NCBI GenBank assembly: GCA_001898145.1 | Contig: MKSR01000047.1 | Coordinates: 1-64,000 of the forward strand | Direction: 5' to 3' | Length of the DNA stretch: 64,000 nucleotides | Origin: Dyadobacter sp. 50-39 | GTDB taxonomy: Bacteria > Bacteroidota > Bacteroidia > Cytophagales > Spirosomataceae | In this document: positions 25,496 to 34,714 of the stretch, one piece after another | Position numbering within the stretch: the first letter of the stretch is position 1 | Layout of the letters: each line of letters starts with the position of its first letter | Position numbers and translations under genes: made by a program | Notes under the pieces: generated by a model | The model's input: the letters and a program-made list of their open reading frames with translations, nothing else | Database searches by the model: none | What the model was told of the DNA's origin: nothing

Positions 25496-28400
25496 ATGAT
25501 AGGAAAAATTTACAGATGCTTGTCTGTCGCTGCGCTTGTTTTGGTTTCGTGTATCATGGCAGAGGCACAACGACGGCAGGTGACCGGCATAGTGAAAAGT
25601 GAAACGGGTAGTCCCATGCCCGGCGTGACTGTTTTGCTGAAAGGAACGACCATGGGCGTCTCTACCGACCCCGACGGCAAGTTTGCCATCCAGGCAATAC
25701 CGGAAGATGTACTTATAATTTCGTTTATCGGATACCTCTCCGAACAGATCCCCGTCGGAAACAAGACCTATTTTGACATTACCATCCAGCCCGACATTGC
25801 CACGCTTTCAGAAGTGGTGGTGATCGGCTACGGGGAGTCCAAGAGAAAGGACGTTACCGGCTCGATTTCTTCCGTTACCGGCGCGGAAATCCGTAAAACG
25901 AACCCGGTCACCTTAGATCAGGCATTGCAAGGGAAAGTGGCAGGTATGGTGGTGCAGCAGGTATCGGGTCAGCCCGGGGGAGGCGTTTCGGTGCAGATCA
26001 GGGGAATATCCTCCTTTGGGGCGGGCGGGCCGTTGTATGTGATCGATGGGGTGATTATCGGTGGGGCATCCTCCATGGGTGCCGGTACCAATCCGCTGGC
26101 CGCCATTAACCCCTCCGAAATAGAGTCGGTGGACGTGCTGAAAGATGCATCCGCCACCGCCATTTATGGATCGCAGGCCACGAATGGGGTGGTCATTATC
26201 ACCACCAAAAGGGGCGCTGTGACGCCTCCGCGTATTTCCTACGATTTCTACACGGGTTTTCAGCAACTGCCCCGAAGGATTCCGTTGATGAATTTGCAAG
26301 AATACGCCACCTTCATCAATGAGCGGAACAACGGTTTGGGCTGGGGGTTTGATGCCCGTCCAGAGTTTGCCAATCAGCAATACCTGGGGAAAGGTACGGA
26401 CTGGCAGAAGGAACTGTTCAGGAATGCACCGATGACCAACCATACCGTAACGGTGAATGGCGGCGATGTTAAAACGCAATACCTGTTGTCAGGATCGTAT
26501 CTGAAACAGGACGGGATCGCCCTGGGCTCCGACTTCAGAAGGATATCCGTGCGGCTGAACCTGGACAACAAAACGACCGACTGGTTGAAGATTGGCACCA
26601 GCCTGCAACTGGCCAATATCAAGGAGAATGTGAATGCTACCAGTTCCAACGTGATCAACTCGGCGCTAAGCCAGACGCCCGACATTGCTGTCACCAATGC
26701 AGACGGCAGCTGGGGCGGCGCGTATAACCCTAACGGTTGGGTAAATAGCACCATTAATCCCTACGCTATTGCGACGATCAATAAGGACCAGGTAAACAGG
26801 AACCAGATCTTTGGTAATGCTTATGGTGAAATTGCATTCAGCAAATCGCTGACATTGCGCAATGAGGTGACCGGAAGCTTTTTAATGGCGACCGAGGACA
26901 GGTTCAATCCGAGCTACACGATGGGACTAGTGAAAAACAACAGCAACAGTGCTTCGTACAATTATAATCAGAACATTTATACGACCGTCAGAAACTACCT
27001 TACTTATTCGCATTCCTTCAACGACCGGTACAATGCCAATGTGATGGTAGGGCATGAGGCGCAATTGAGCAAAGGCGAAAGCGTAGGCGCTGCACGTAAC
27101 AATTTCCCCTCCAATAATGTGCAGGTGATCAATAGCGGTGATCCTACTTCCGCTACCAACTCCGGCTCTAAAACCCAGAATGCCCAGGAGTCGTACTTCG
27201 GACGGTTGAATTTGGGTTTGTTCGACAAATATCTGCTCACCGGAAACGTCCGGGCCGATGGGTCGTCGCGGTTCGCGGCAGGAAACCGGTGGGTGACGAC
27301 CTATTCGGGTGCTCTGGCATGGAAAATTCAAAACGAGGATTTTTTGAAAAACTTCAAAAATATCAACGAACTGAAGCTTCGCGTAGGCTACGGGTTAACC
27401 AACAACCAGAATGTGCGGGACTTCGCATATACATCTACTTTGGCAACGGTGCCTACCGGCCTGTCGGGCATATCCCAACTCACCGAAAACATCGGTAACC
27501 CCTATGTGGAATGGGAAAAAACGAAATATGCCAATGTTGGACTCGACGGCGCATTGCTGTCGTGGCGGCTAAACTTTTCCGTCGATTTTTACGACCGGAA
27601 AACGGATGGCCTGCTGATGCAGATCCCGCTGCCTTTTTACTCCGGAACGACTGTTGGTTATTCTCCTGGGTCACTGGATGCGCCGTATGTGAACGTCGGC
27701 ACGATCAGCAATAAGGGATTCGATTTTAAAATCAGCTCTACCAACATCCAATCCAAATCGCTAACCTGGAAAACGGACCTTACGGTGTCCCGCAACGTCA
27801 ATAAAGTGCTTAGACTGAATACCGACGGTGCGTCACTCGTTGGCTGGCCGTACAGCCAAACGATTGTAGGCAGTTCGATTGGGGAATTTCATGGTTACAA
27901 TATCGACGGCATTTTCGCCAAAAAGGAGGATTTTGAAACTCATCCTCGGCCCACAAAGAATGGCGAGCCCCTGCCTGTGGGTGCCGCGGGAGGCAGCATC
28001 TGGTATGGCGATCTTAAATTCAAGGATCTAAACGGCGACGGCGCAATCGACGAGCGCGACCAGGCATACCTCGGGTCGCCGATACCGAAGCTGCAATTTG
28101 GTCTGAACAATTCCATTTCCTATAAAAAGTTTGACCTGAATATCTTCCTAACAGGCAACTATGGCAACAAGGTTTTCAACCAAATGCGCATGACGGGCGA
28201 GTATCCGGGAACCAGTTTTGGCTACCTGAAAGCGTTGAACAACTATGCTAAGCTCGCATTGATCGATCCCGGAAAGCCCGCTACGGATATCAACAACGTT
28301 TATGTGGTGAATCCCGAAACGGACATCCCCGGCATTCGGAACGACAATACGAACGGCAACAACCGGGCTTCCGACAAATTCGTCGAGGACGGGTCTTTCA

Positions 28401-28636
28401 TCCGGTTTAAAACCATTTCGCTAGGCTACACGCTCCCCGACAAGCTGCTGGAAAAAGCGCACATGCATGCTTTGCGCATTTATATCAATGTGTCGAATGC
28501 ATTCCTGATCACCAAATACAAAGGAATGGACCCCGAGATCGGCTCCTGGAACCCGCTCAATGCCGGGTATGACAGCGGGTTTTATCCGCAGCCCCGCGTG
28601 TTTACCCTGGGCGCCAGCCTACAATTGACCAAATAG
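25496..28636 (+). CDS. SusC/RagA-type TonB-linked outer-membrane transporter
   Basis: 1046 residues from ATG 25496 (MIGKIYRCLSVAALVL), chosen because it gives a proper signal peptide ending AEAQ; the frame is open for 27 more codons upstream. Carboxypeptidase-like domain at about residues 28-90 (VTGIVKSETGSPMPGVTVLL), the SusC linker LSEVVVIGYGESKRKDVTGS, plug domain at about 115-230 (VQIRGISSFGAGGPLYVIDG) and a 22-strand barrel ending in a beta strand (FTLGASLQLTK). SusC proteins import oligosaccharides with energy from TonB and a SusD lid. The partner susD starts 87 bases downstream. The substrate is inferred to be xyloglucan oligosaccharides from the GH74 enzyme in the same operon. Confidence 0.96.
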   Translation: MIGKIYRCLSVAALVLVSCIMAEAQRRQVTGIVKSETGSPMPGVTVLLKGTTMGVSTDPDGKFAIQAIPEDVLIISFIGYLSEQIPVGNKTYFDITIQPDIATLSEVVVIGYGESKRKDVTGSISSVTGAEIRKTNPVTLDQALQGKVAGMVVQQVSGQPGGGVSVQIRGISSFGAGGPLYVIDGVIIGGASSMGAGTNPLAAINPSEIESVDVLKDASATAIYGSQATNGVVIITTKRGAVTPPRISYDFYTGFQQLPRRIPLMNLQEYATFINERNNGLGWGFDARPEFANQQYLGKGTDWQKELFRNAPMTNHTVTVNGGDVKTQYLLSGSYLKQDGIALGSDFRRISVRLNLDNKTTDWLKIGTSLQLANIKENVNATSSNVINSALSQTPDIAVTNADGSWGGAYNPNGWVNSTINPYAIATINKDQVNRNQIFGNAYGEIAFSKSLTLRNEVTGSFLMATEDRFNPSYTMGLVKNNSNSASYNYNQNIYTTVRNYLTYSHSFNDRYNANVMVGHEAQLSKGESVGAARNNFPSNNVQVINSGDPTSATNSGSKTQNAQESYFGRLNLGLFDKYLLTGNVRADGSSRFAAGNRWVTTYSGALAWKIQNEDFLKNFKNINELKLRVGYGLTNNQNVRDFAYTSTLATVPTGLSGISQLTENIGNPYVEWEKTKYANVGLDGALLSWRLNFSVDFYDRKTDGLLMQIPLPFYSGTTVGYSPGSLDAPYVNVGTISNKGFDFKISSTNIQSKSLTWKTDLTVSRNVNKVLRLNTDGASLVGWPYSQTIVGSSIGEFHGYNIDGIFAKKEDFETHPRPTKNGEPLPVGAAGGSIWYGDLKFKDLNGDGAIDERDQAYLGSPIPKLQFGLNNSISYKKFDLNIFLTGNYGNKVFNQMRMTGEYPGTSFGYLKALNNYAKLALIDPGKPATDINNVYVVNPETDIPGIRNDNTNGNNRASDKFVEDGSFIRFKTISLGYTLPDKLLEKAHMHALRIYINVSNAFLITKYKGMDPEIGSWNPLNAGYDSGFYPQPRVFTLGASLQLTK

Positions 28637-28722
28637 CGTTGTCTGACAGGCCCGCAAATGCATGAACTGGAATCTTTTGAATGGGCGACTACTTACTGTT
28701 GATTAAATCTAAAATATCAGAA

Positions 28723-30306
28723 ATGAAAATAAAAAATAAACTGGCGACGGCCTTATTGGCTGCTGGCGTGTTCATGAGCGGATGCAGTGAGGGGTTTTTG
28801 GACCGACCGCCTTTGTCGCAGATCAGTGCAGACAATTTTTACCAAACTAAAGACGATCTCCGGCTCGCGACGGCCGCTTTGTACGGCGGTAAACCGTGGG
28901 CGGAGTGGAATTACAATTGCTACCTGCCCATTGGTGAGGTTCTAAGCGGTAATATGGCCCTGAATTATTGGGGCGATGCGGTGCAGTTGCATACTTTTTC
29001 GGTTAGTGGCAGCAATGAAATCATGATTGCCAACTGGAAGGCCATGTACAAGATCATCGCGCATTGCAATGTTACCATCAAAGCCATTCAGGAAAAGGCG
29101 CCGGCTTCTATTCCCGAAAAAGACCGGAATGCCGCGGTTGCCGAAGCGAAGTTTTTGCGGGCATTTGCCTATTACAATCTGGCCCTGCAATGGCGGGACA
29201 TACCCATTATTGAAGACAATACCGACCTGATCAACTCGCCCCTCGTCTTCCGAAATCCGGTCAATGACGTGTACAAATTTGTGGTGAATGACCTGCTCTT
29301 TGCGGTAGATAACCTTCCCGCCAAGGATGCTGCCGGGAGGGTCACCACCTGGTCTGCGCAGGGGATGCTGGCCAAGACATACCTGACCTGGGCGGGGCTG
29401 GATGCGAAAGGGAACGGACCGCGTAGCCAGGTGCTGCTCGACAGTGCAAGGCTCTATGCAGGCAACGTTTGCAAACTAAGCGGACTGTTTTTACTGCCCA
29501 ACTATGCCGACCTTTTTAAAACCCAATTCAACGACAACCCCGAATCGCTTTTCGCGCTGCAATGGGCGCCGGGTACTGGCTGGCTGGAAGGTAATATGCT
29601 GCAAATCTACTCTCCGGGCGGCGCGGAGATTTCGGCGGCCGGACAGGCCGGCTGGTTCCAGATAGCTCCGACCTACGATTTATACAAGCAATATGCCGGG
29701 GGGGATTCCATCCGGCGCAAGGCGACGATGATGCTCAAAGGCGACTATTACGCCGAGCTCAATGCCGCAGGTGGCGGGTATAAATTTCCGGGGAATGCAG
29801 GTTTGAAAAAGCACATTATCGGTACCAGAGCAGACAATAGCGCACCTACTATGTCATTAACTTCTTCCACTGAGCACAATGCAATGCTCAGGCTTGCCGA
29901 GGTGTACTTAATTTATGCCGAAGCCGTAATGGGCAACAATGCCTCGACCGCTGACGCCGATGCACTGCTCTATTTCAATAAGGTACGTACACGTGCAGGT
30001 CTTGCGCCCGTCACATCCCTCAATGCGGAAACCTTGTTCACAGAAAGAAGAGTCGAGCTGGCTGCCGAAGGTCACTTTTGGGAAGATCTGGTCCGGCTAT
30101 CTTATTACAATGAAGCGGGAGCTATTAAAAAGCTCAATGAGCAGGAACGGATCCTGTTTACTTACGACAATGGTGTGGTCACAAAAGGTGACCCGCTTGC
30201 GGCAGTTACACCTGCCAATTCGACGACATTCAAATTCCCAATTCCCTCGCCGGAAGTGACGGCTAATCCCAAATTGCTGGAAGCTCCCGTGCCTTACGCG
30301 TTTTAA
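28723..30306 (+). CDS. SusD/RagB-type surface glycan-binding lipoprotein
   Basis: 527 residues from ATG 28723 (MKIKNKLATALLAAGVF), with lipid-bearing Cys 21 in FMSGCSEGFLDRPP; an upstream in-frame ATG at 28681 would spoil the signal. The sequence follows the SusD pattern: N-terminal LDRPPLSQISADNFYQT, the helical TPR scaffold with AEAKFLRAFAYYNLALQW and WSAQGMLAKTYLTWAG, and the C-terminal RLAEVYLIYAEAV and ERRVELAAEGHFWEDLVR. It forms the lid over the SusC channel and binds glycan at the cell surface. It is co-transcribed with SusC, and an IPT lipoprotein gene starts 11 bases later. Confidence 0.95.
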   Translation: MKIKNKLATALLAAGVFMSGCSEGFLDRPPLSQISADNFYQTKDDLRLATAALYGGKPWAEWNYNCYLPIGEVLSGNMALNYWGDAVQLHTFSVSGSNEIMIANWKAMYKIIAHCNVTIKAIQEKAPASIPEKDRNAAVAEAKFLRAFAYYNLALQWRDIPIIEDNTDLINSPLVFRNPVNDVYKFVVNDLLFAVDNLPAKDAAGRVTTWSAQGMLAKTYLTWAGLDAKGNGPRSQVLLDSARLYAGNVCKLSGLFLLPNYADLFKTQFNDNPESLFALQWAPGTGWLEGNMLQIYSPGGAEISAAGQAGWFQIAPTYDLYKQYAGGDSIRRKATMMLKGDYYAELNAAGGGYKFPGNAGLKKHIIGTRADNSAPTMSLTSSTEHNAMLRLAEVYLIYAEAVMGNNASTADADALLYFNKVRTRAGLAPVTSLNAETLFTERRVELAAEGHFWEDLVRLSYYNEAGAIKKLNEQERILFTYDNGVVTKGDPLAAVTPANSTTFKFPIPSPEVTANPKLLEAPVPYAF

Positions 30307-30316
30307 AATCCGGATC

Positions 30317-31507
30317 ATGAAAAACATCAGCTATTACAGCATCTGTGCCCTTATGTTTGGCTGCCTGGCAGCGCTTTCGGTCTTGTTGTCGGGATGCGAA
30401 AAGGATAATTTAGCGTCGCCGGTCATCAGCGAAATACGCAATTATGCCGCATCTCCGGCCGACTCGGCTGTGCAAACCCTGGAAGCGGGACAGTGGGTGG
30501 TGGTGCTAGGACAGAACCTGGGCAACGTTTCGCAGGTCTATTTCGGCAGCATTCCCGCCGCGCTCAACCAAACGTTGACGACAAATCAGAGCGTTGTGGT
30601 ACAGGTACCGGCGATACCCTTCGATTCGGTCGCCCGCGACAAGGTGAACATCGTTACGGTCGTCAGTAGCAGTGGTTCGGCCTCGTTTACGATCAACATT
30701 ACGGGCGCGCCCCTGATCGCACGGGTGAGGAACTATGCCGCCGCACCCGGGGATACGGTGCTGAACGCGATTGTGCCCGGGCAGACGATCAATATCATTG
30801 GCTACAATCTCAAAAACGCAACCAGGATTGCATTCCAGGGTGTGAATGCCTATTTGTCCGGGGTCAGCTACACCGATTCGAGTGTGATCGTTCAGGTCCC
30901 CGCTAATTTGACGGGGGCTGATCCATTACTGACAAACAAGATGACTTATGCCACGGCAATCGACACCATCGACTATTCCATCCGGATTTTTGACCCTGCC
31001 GCCCTGCAATACTACAAAGACCCCTTGTTCACACTGCTGACCGGTGGAATCGGGAAGGAGAAGACCTGGGTGCTGGACCTGGACGGAAAGGGTGCGTCCA
31101 GCAAATTCAAAGGCCCGTTGTATTTCTCGGGCGTCGATTATGGTTGGGACAATCAATGTTCCAAAACAGGAGGCGATTGCTGGTTTTATGATCCCAATTT
31201 CGAGAGCTGGATGGGAGCGGCGCAGGATTACGGGACAATGACACTCGGTCTGAGAGCGGCCACCGCCGAGCCCGTGGCGAAGGTAACCCAGAAGGGGACC
31301 GCCAAAAACGGAACGTTCACAGGCGGCTATTTCTTCGACGTGAAAACCAAAACCATCGCTTGGATCGGGATTGTGCCGCTGAATATGGGCAGAGACCAGG
31401 TTTGGGTCAAGGCATATGTTATCAGCCTCAAAGAGGACAGAATGCAGCTCGGTTTCAGGGATCCCGCCAAATCTGAAATGGCCATTTATAACTACATCCG
31501 CAAGTAG
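30317..31507 (+). CDS. IPT-domain surface glycan-binding lipoprotein (SGBP-B-like)
   Basis: 396 residues with a lipoprotein signal (Cys 27 in LLSGCEKDN). Two tandem IPT/TIG immunoglobulin-like domains follow, at about residues 35-130 and 133-230; each begins with a near-repeated strand (SEIRNYAASPADS and ARVRNYAAAPGDT). The C-terminal 165 residues (about 232-396) form a separate domain rich in Trp and Tyr (GVDYGWDN, GGDCWFYDPNFESWMGAAQ), likely the glycan-binding part. The layout matches SGBP-B proteins encoded after susD in xyloglucan and other loci, with the IPT domains acting as a spacer from the membrane. Binding to xyloglucan is inferred from the GH74 neighbour 21 bases downstream. Confidence 0.85.
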   Translation: MKNISYYSICALMFGCLAALSVLLSGCEKDNLASPVISEIRNYAASPADSAVQTLEAGQWVVVLGQNLGNVSQVYFGSIPAALNQTLTTNQSVVVQVPAIPFDSVARDKVNIVTVVSSSGSASFTINITGAPLIARVRNYAAAPGDTVLNAIVPGQTINIIGYNLKNATRIAFQGVNAYLSGVSYTDSSVIVQVPANLTGADPLLTNKMTYATAIDTIDYSIRIFDPAALQYYKDPLFTLLTGGIGKEKTWVLDLDGKGASSKFKGPLYFSGVDYGWDNQCSKTGGDCWFYDPNFESWMGAAQDYGTMTLGLRAATAEPVAKVTQKGTAKNGTFTGGYFFDVKTKTIAWIGIVPLNMGRDQVWVKAYVISLKEDRMQLGFRDPAKSEMAIYNYIRK

Positions 31508-31528
31508 AATAATCACTTAAACACATGC

Positions 31529-34414
31529 ATGAATATGAATAGAACTTATGTAAATAAGCCAGCAGATGGCTCTTCCCCTGGAAAGCTGTTACTACTGGCA
31601 TGTTGCTGGATCTTCGGTCTGCTCGGAAACAGTTCGCTTGCTCAGAGCTACCAATGGAAGAGTGTCCAGATCCAGGGCGGCGGATTTGTGACGGGTATTA
31701 TTTATAGTCCTACGCAGCAAAACCTGGTGTATGCGCGTACAGACATCGGGGGTGCCTATCGCTGGGATGCCGCCAATAAAGTATGGCTCCCGCTTTCGGA
31801 CAGCTTCGCTTCCGGGGACGACTTCGGCGTAGTCAGTATGGCTACTGATCCGTCCAATCCCAACCGGGTATACATGGCTACCGGCCTATATACACAGTCC
31901 TGGGGTGCAACGGGCGCTGTTTATTCCTCTACCGACAAAGGTGCAACGTGGACCCGCAGCAGCTTACCGATCAAGCTGGGAGGGAACGAAAACGGCCGGT
32001 CAGCCGGTGAACGCCTGCAAGTAGACCCTAACCTGGGAAGCACTCTTTTTCTGGGTTCCAGCACGGACGGGCTCTGGAAAAGCACCAACTACGGATCTTC
32101 GTGGAGCAAGCTCGGCAGCTTTCCAGTCAGTTCCAGTCCCATAGGATCAGGCGGAATTTCGTTTGTTCTTTTTGATAAAAGCAGCAGCGCGTCGGGTACA
32201 GCCACGAAAACGATTTACGTGGGCGTTTTGCAGACCGGCACCAATCTCTACAAAAGCACCGATGGCGGAGCAACATGGACGGCTGTATCCGGACAGCCCA
32301 CGAATCTGATGCCGCACCAGGCGGCGCGGGCTTCCAATGGTATCATTTACATTTCTTATTCCGATGCCAGCGGTCCCAACAACGTGGGTGGAGGGGCGGT
32401 GTGGAAGCTGAACCCGTCCAGTAATGCATGGACCAACATTTCCCCACCGTCCGGCCAGGGAGGTTACGGCGGTATTTCGGTGGATGCACAAAATGCAAAT
32501 CATGTGATCGTAAGTACATTGGGCCGCTGGTGGCCGCGCGACGAGGTTTTTCGCACGACAGACGGCGGCGGCAGCTGGACCGGCCTGTTGACCAACGCGA
32601 CCTGGGATCATACTTTGGCGCCTTACGCGGCTACGATGAACCCGCATTGGCTGGGTGATGTGGAGATTGATCCGTTCAATGCCAACAATGCCTGGTTTGT
32701 AACGGGTTACGGCGTCTACAACTCGAACAACCTAGGCGCAAGTCCTGCCAACTGGATTTTTCAAAGTAAAGGACTGGAAGAAACTGCGGCCTTGGAGCTG
32801 ATCAGCCCGCCTGCCGGTGCGCCTCTGATGAGCGCACTGGGTGATATCGACGGTTTCAAACACGACAACCTGGACCTTTCGCCTGCGGCCGGTCGCTTGT
32901 CGCCCCAATATGGCACCAGCCCCAGTATCGATTTTGCACAAAGCGTTCCGGCCTTTATGGTGCGGACCTACAACAATGCAGGAGGCAAGTACGGCTCGTA
33001 TTCTACCGATGGCGGCAGCAGCTGGACTGCCTTTCCCACCGCTCCTTCCGGCATATCCGGCGGCGGGAACATCGCAGTCTCCGCAGACGGTAACAGAATC
33101 GTATGGGCTCCGGGGGGCGCATCTAACTTATACTATTCTACCAATTTTGGAACCTCCTGGACCGCGAGCGGGGGCGTACCGGCTAACTTAAAGCCATTGT
33201 CTGACCGTGTAAATTCGCAGAAATTCTATGCATATGACCCTGTAAACGGCAGGATTTGGGTAAGTACAAACGGAGGCGCTTCCTTTTCGATACAGGCCAC
33301 CGCATTGCCCGCCGTTCCCGACTACATGGCCTGGTCAACCAGGATCCGGACCGTGTTTGGCTCGGAAGGCGACATCTGGCTGGCCAATCCCAATGGTGTT
33401 TACCGTTCCACGAATTCGGGAACCAGTTTTACACAGGTCGGTAGCGTGCAAAATGCAACCGCTGTGGCTTTCGGAAAAGCAGCGCCCGATAAAACTTACC
33501 CGGCCGTGTTCATAGTGGGTACCGTGAACGGCACCTCCGGCTTCTATCGGTCGGATGATGGCGGCGCCACCTGGACGCGCATCAACGATGCACAGCACCA
33601 GTACGGCACGGTAACCACCATCACTGCCGATCCGCGCGTGTACGGTAGGCTGTACTTGGGTGGAACCGGCCGGGGAATCATATATGGTGATATACAGAAT
33701 ACTGCCCCTGTGGTTTCCGGGTCAACTTACCGCATCATCGCACGGCACAGCAATCAGGTGATGGATGTGGTGGCGGCATCGACTGCCGATGGGGCGCAAG
33801 TGGATCAGTGGCCTGGCAATGGCGGCGCTAATCAGCGTTGGGTGGTTGTGGCGAATGGAGCCGGGTACTATGCGTTAAATGCAAGTCACAGCGGTAAAAA
33901 TTTGGACATCAGCGGATTTTCCCAGGATGATGGAGCGAGAGTGCAGCAATGGATAGCTGGCGTCGGCACCAACCAGCAATTTCAGTTGATTGACGCCGGA
34001 GACGGTTATTTCCAAATCAAGGCCCGCCACAGCGGAAAATGCCTAGACGTGGCATCCGCATCGACAGCGAATGGAGCCCTCATTCAGCAATGGGCATGTA
34101 ATAATGGCACCAACCAGCAATTCCGCTTCGAGCCGGTAAGTGCCGCAAGCGGTTCGCGGATGTCGATACTCGATTCGCGGGAATTGGATGCTATGGAAAA
34201 TGCCGTAGTCTTCCCCAATCCGTCATCGCAGCTTTTCGAGATCAAAGCTTCTTCGGACTTTCAGTACGAAATCTTTGACCAGACTGGCCGCAGGGTAGAA
34301 AGTGGTAGAGGGAAAGAGGGAAGCCTGGTGGGCCGAAAGCTACATTCCGGCCCGCACGTCCTTCGATTACAAATAGGACGTGCAAGCAAAGCCATCAAAA
34401 TAGTAAAACACTAA
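31529..34414 (+). CDS. GH74 xyloglucanase with ricin-type lectin module and type IX sorting domain
   Basis: 961 residues. Signal peptide (about 1-38, ending SSLAQ); GH74 double seven-bladed propeller at about 40-725; a beta-trefoil CBM13/ricin-B module at about 733-868 with three QW-type repeats (NQRWVVV, NQQFQLI, NQQFRFE); a type IX secretion C-terminal domain at about 890-961 (VVFPNPSSQLFEIKA). The GH74 N-terminus WKSVQIQGGGFVTGIIYSP and ARTDIGGAYRWD is diagnostic; D72 in RTDIGG and D439 in LGDIDGF fit the two catalytic aspartates. GH74 enzymes cleave the beta-1,4-glucan backbone of xyloglucan. The protein would be exported to the surface by the type IX system and feed the adjacent SusCD importer. 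Confidence 0.93.
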   Translation: MNMNRTYVNKPADGSSPGKLLLLACCWIFGLLGNSSLAQSYQWKSVQIQGGGFVTGIIYSPTQQNLVYARTDIGGAYRWDAANKVWLPLSDSFASGDDFGVVSMATDPSNPNRVYMATGLYTQSWGATGAVYSSTDKGATWTRSSLPIKLGGNENGRSAGERLQVDPNLGSTLFLGSSTDGLWKSTNYGSSWSKLGSFPVSSSPIGSGGISFVLFDKSSSASGTATKTIYVGVLQTGTNLYKSTDGGATWTAVSGQPTNLMPHQAARASNGIIYISYSDASGPNNVGGGAVWKLNPSSNAWTNISPPSGQGGYGGISVDAQNANHVIVSTLGRWWPRDEVFRTTDGGGSWTGLLTNATWDHTLAPYAATMNPHWLGDVEIDPFNANNAWFVTGYGVYNSNNLGASPANWIFQSKGLEETAALELISPPAGAPLMSALGDIDGFKHDNLDLSPAAGRLSPQYGTSPSIDFAQSVPAFMVRTYNNAGGKYGSYSTDGGSSWTAFPTAPSGISGGGNIAVSADGNRIVWAPGGASNLYYSTNFGTSWTASGGVPANLKPLSDRVNSQKFYAYDPVNGRIWVSTNGGASFSIQATALPAVPDYMAWSTRIRTVFGSEGDIWLANPNGVYRSTNSGTSFTQVGSVQNATAVAFGKAAPDKTYPAVFIVGTVNGTSGFYRSDDGGATWTRINDAQHQYGTVTTITADPRVYGRLYLGGTGRGIIYGDIQNTAPVVSGSTYRIIARHSNQVMDVVAASTADGAQVDQWPGNGGANQRWVVVANGAGYYALNASHSGKNLDISGFSQDDGARVQQWIAGVGTNQQFQLIDAGDGYFQIKARHSGKCLDVASASTANGALIQQWACNNGTNQQFRFEPVSAASGSRMSILDSRELDAMENAVVFPNPSSQLFEIKASSDFQYEIFDQTGRRVESGRGKEGSLVGRKLHSGPHVLRLQIGRASKAIKIVKH

Positions 34415-34714
34415 CCAATGCCTTCAGAGCGTATCCTGAGCCAGGGAATGATCGCTCCAAAGATCACGCGAAATATATCAGTGTTCGGCCAGCTAATGTA
34501 ATTGTATGGTTTGCAGAGGGCATTGTAAACCGATACGAAACAATCTACCTGTAATCTGAGTCTCTTTTACTGACTGGCCGGGTAGCTGCATTCCCTTGTA
34601 GCCGCCCGGCTCCTGCTGATCATCTCAACGCCTCCGATCCATCAAGTCGAGGACTGGCAGTGATCTCGCTGGAAAACTGAGTAGAGCACGTTGATACGCG
34701 GCTACTACCGGTTT
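34415..34714. other. Convergent intergenic region with a GC-rich hairpin
   Basis: 300 bases between the ends of the GH74 and COG0523 genes, with no gene. At 34577-34610 GCCGGG and GCT pair with AGC and CCCGGC around a 12-base loop. No T run follows on the plus strand, but a T-rich patch (CTCTTTT) flanks the other side. It could end transcription from either gene. Confidence 0.35.

Noticed and set aside
25913-26479. 188-codon minus-strand frame inside susC
   Set aside because: Antisense shadow of the plug domain.
34577-34610. GC-rich hairpin considered as a terminator of the GH74 operon
   Set aside because: No T run on the plus strand and too distant (163 bases) to claim with confidence; described only within the intergenic entry.
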